From NCBI GenBank assembly GCA_026014845.1, contig JAOZHM010000187.1:1-15612 (forward strand): a stretch of DNA of 15,612 nt, given 5' to 3'. Within the stretch, counting starts at the first letter, position 1, and every line of letters starts with the position of its first letter. Below, in pieces: positions 14,871 to 15,612 of the stretch. Below the pieces are notes generated by a model, which did not search any database, had not been told where the DNA came from, and saw nothing but the letters and a program-made list of their open reading frames with translations. This DNA is from Candidatus Bathyarchaeota archaeon. GTDB lineage: Archaea > Thermoproteota > Bathyarchaeia > Bathyarchaeales > Bathycorpusculaceae. Made by a program: the position numbers and the translations under genes.

Positions 14871-14889
14871 AACGGTTAGTTAAACCGTT
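14871..14889. repeat. Inverted repeat in the 314-base gap 14702-15015
   Basis: AACGGTT-AGTTA-AACCGTT is a perfect seven-base inverted repeat with a five-base spacer. It is flanked at longer range by TTTTG and CAAAA. It could be an operator or a hairpin in a transcript running from tRNA-Leu. The rest of the gap holds a TATA-like site before the next gene and nothing else I can name. Confidence 0.45.
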
Positions 14890-14950
14890 CAAAAACATGA
14901 TTTGCGGTGGCCTTCTTTTTGTTTCGAAGAGCAGCATAAGATTTTTCTGC

Positions 14951-14960
14951 TTAAATTATT
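14951..14960 (+). promoter_or_regulatory. Candidate TATA box for the 67-residue winged-helix gene
   Basis: TTAAATTATT lies 56 bases before the start codon, allowing a leader of about 30 bases that contains the GGGAG ribosome binding site. Confidence 0.35.
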
Positions 14961-15015
14961 AAAGTAGCTTCAGAAGATATGTTGGCTTATTCCACGCTTA
15001 GGGAGAAGAAAATAA

Positions 15016-15219
15016 ATGAAAATGAAGAAGATCCATAAACAAATAATAGAAATCCTAAAAGAAAATTCTTCCTTGACGCTTGATGAAATCTCTGAGAACC
15101 TTGACATACCTAAGAAAAACGTCTTCAAAGCACTCCGCAAGTTGTTTCAGGAAGGACTTATTGAAACTGAGAACGCGAAACACTACAAGCTTTCTGGGGA
15201 AGTAGAAACGAATGACTGA
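15016..15219 (+). CDS. Small winged-helix DNA-binding protein, function unknown
   Basis: This 67-residue protein is almost entirely one winged-helix domain. Helix one is KKIHKQIIEILKEN, helix two LTLDEISENLDI, the recognition helix PKKNVFKALRKLFQEGL, and the wing IETENAKHYKLSG. The pattern resembles ArsR/MarR-like archaeal regulators, but no specific family is recognised. ATG at 15016 follows GGGAGAAG by about eight bases. A nearby inverted repeat (14871-14889) lies upstream and could be its own operator, which is inference. It precedes the RNase P protein gene by about 100 bases and may be co-transcribed with it. Confidence 0.7.
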   Translation: MKMKKIHKQIIEILKENSSLTLDEISENLDIPKKNVFKALRKLFQEGLIETENAKHYKLSGEVETND

Positions 15220-15239
15220 TCATTCATTGAACGACATAA

Positions 15240-15264
15240 CACGCAAAAAATGAGGAGTTGCGTG
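15240..15264 (+). other. Hairpin between the winged-helix gene and rnp4
   Basis: CACGCAA and TTGCGTG form a perfect seven-base stem around an eleven-base loop that contains GAGGAG. No T-run follows, so it is not a typical terminator. The loop sequence resembles a ribosome binding site and is followed by no sizeable gene. Confidence 0.4.
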
Positions 15265-15321
15265 AGGGAGAAAGTCTAATTTGCTATTAAGAGTATAGTC
15301 TCTCGGAGTAATGTGTAAGGG

Positions 15322-15612
15322 ATGGATGTTGCGACTAGGCGCATAGCAATCCAACGCATTCGAAGGCTTTTCCGTTTAGCAAGGGAAATCATCCACGAGG
15401 ATCCTTCGTTGGCGCAACGTTATGTGAACATGGCTAGGAAAGTGGCTATGACTGCTAGGGTTCGTTTGCCAAAGGAGCATAGACATCAAGTTTGTCGGCA
15501 TTGTAAAAGCTTTATTTTGCCCGGTGTGAATTGTCGTGTGCGTATAAAGCAGAGGAGAGAACCCCACTTGGTAATTACATGCTTAAACTGCGGTGAGCAA
15601 ATGCGAATACCG
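15322..15612 (+). CDS. rnp4: Ribonuclease P protein component 4 (Rpp21/Rpr2 family), 3' end outside the window
   Basis: Rnp4 is a protein subunit of archaeal RNase P, which cuts the 5' leader from pre-tRNA; it pairs with Rpp29 on the RNA subunit. The frame is open from ATG at 15322 to the window end, giving 97 residues without a stop. The N-terminal half is two basic helices (IAIQRIRRLFRLAREI and LAQRYVNMARKVAM). The C-terminal half is the zinc ribbon, with CRHC, then FILPGVNCRVRIKQRR, then a second pair in ITCLNCGEQMR. The order and the PGVNCRVR signature are typical. Few residues should be missing. An in-frame TAA at 15316-15318 fixes the start downstream of it. It lies close to three tRNA genes, whose transcripts are its substrates. 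Confidence 0.92.
   Translation, partial: MDVATRRIAIQRIRRLFRLAREIIHEDPSLAQRYVNMARKVAMTARVRLPKEHRHQVCRHCKSFILPGVNCRVRIKQRREPHLVITCLNCGEQMRIP

Noticed and set aside
14850..14910. Possible C/D box RNA around ATGATG at 14853
   Set aside because: There is no CTGA box within 60 bases; the local structure is better explained by the inverted repeat at 14871-14889.

Overview
This window looks archaeal. It holds a formylmethanofuran:tetrahydromethanopterin formyltransferase, the split purine enzyme set PurS/PurL/PurQ, a korABC-type 2-oxoacid:ferredoxin oxidoreductase, the archaeal/eukaryal RNase P protein Rpp21 (Rnp4), and tRNA genes whose introns sit in bulge-helix-bulge folds. Small winged-helix regulators and a NosD-like Asn-rich surface protein also fit. 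The mix of tetrahydromethanopterin C1 chemistry, 2-oxoacid oxidoreductase and non-canonical tRNA introns suggests an anaerobic acetogen- or methanogen-like member of the TACK group, perhaps Bathyarchaeia. The lineage is inference and needs a phylogeny.

Left block (1-3781, + strand): the 3' end of purD, then a HAD phosphatase, ftr, a PfkB-family kinase and a GNAT acetyltransferase. The first three junctions overlap or touch, so this is very probably one transcript. It meets the next block tail to tail with a 4-base overlap. Second block (3778-8369, - strand): purM-purS-purL-purQ in transcription order. PurSLQ form the FGAM synthase complex, and PurM closes the imidazole ring of the next intermediate. 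With purD, the window covers three purine steps. A 325-base gap follows, holding the purM promoter and a short possible gene remnant.

Third block (8695-10914, - strand): a membrane protein with a winged-helix-like N-terminal region and two C-terminal membrane helices. It is followed by a secreted beta-helix protein with an 11-heptad Tyr/Leu coiled coil and a C-terminal membrane anchor. A divergent small winged-helix regulator (11102-11395, +) lies beside them. Fourth block (11387-13890, - strand): korA-korB-korC with overlapping junctions and no ferredoxin subunit gene nearby.

Right block (13891-15612): tRNA-Gly(CCC), tRNA-Arg(CCT, - strand), tRNA-Leu(TAA), a 67-residue winged-helix protein and the start of rnp4. 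tRNA-Arg and tRNA-Leu each carry a short intron well away from the anticodon, at positions 9/10 and 22/23. Each intron folds with 3-base bulges around a 4-base central helix. These two introns, with a duplicated acceptor-stem sequence just 5' of tRNA-Arg, are the most unusual features of the window. No CRISPR array, insertion sequence or rRNA gene was seen.
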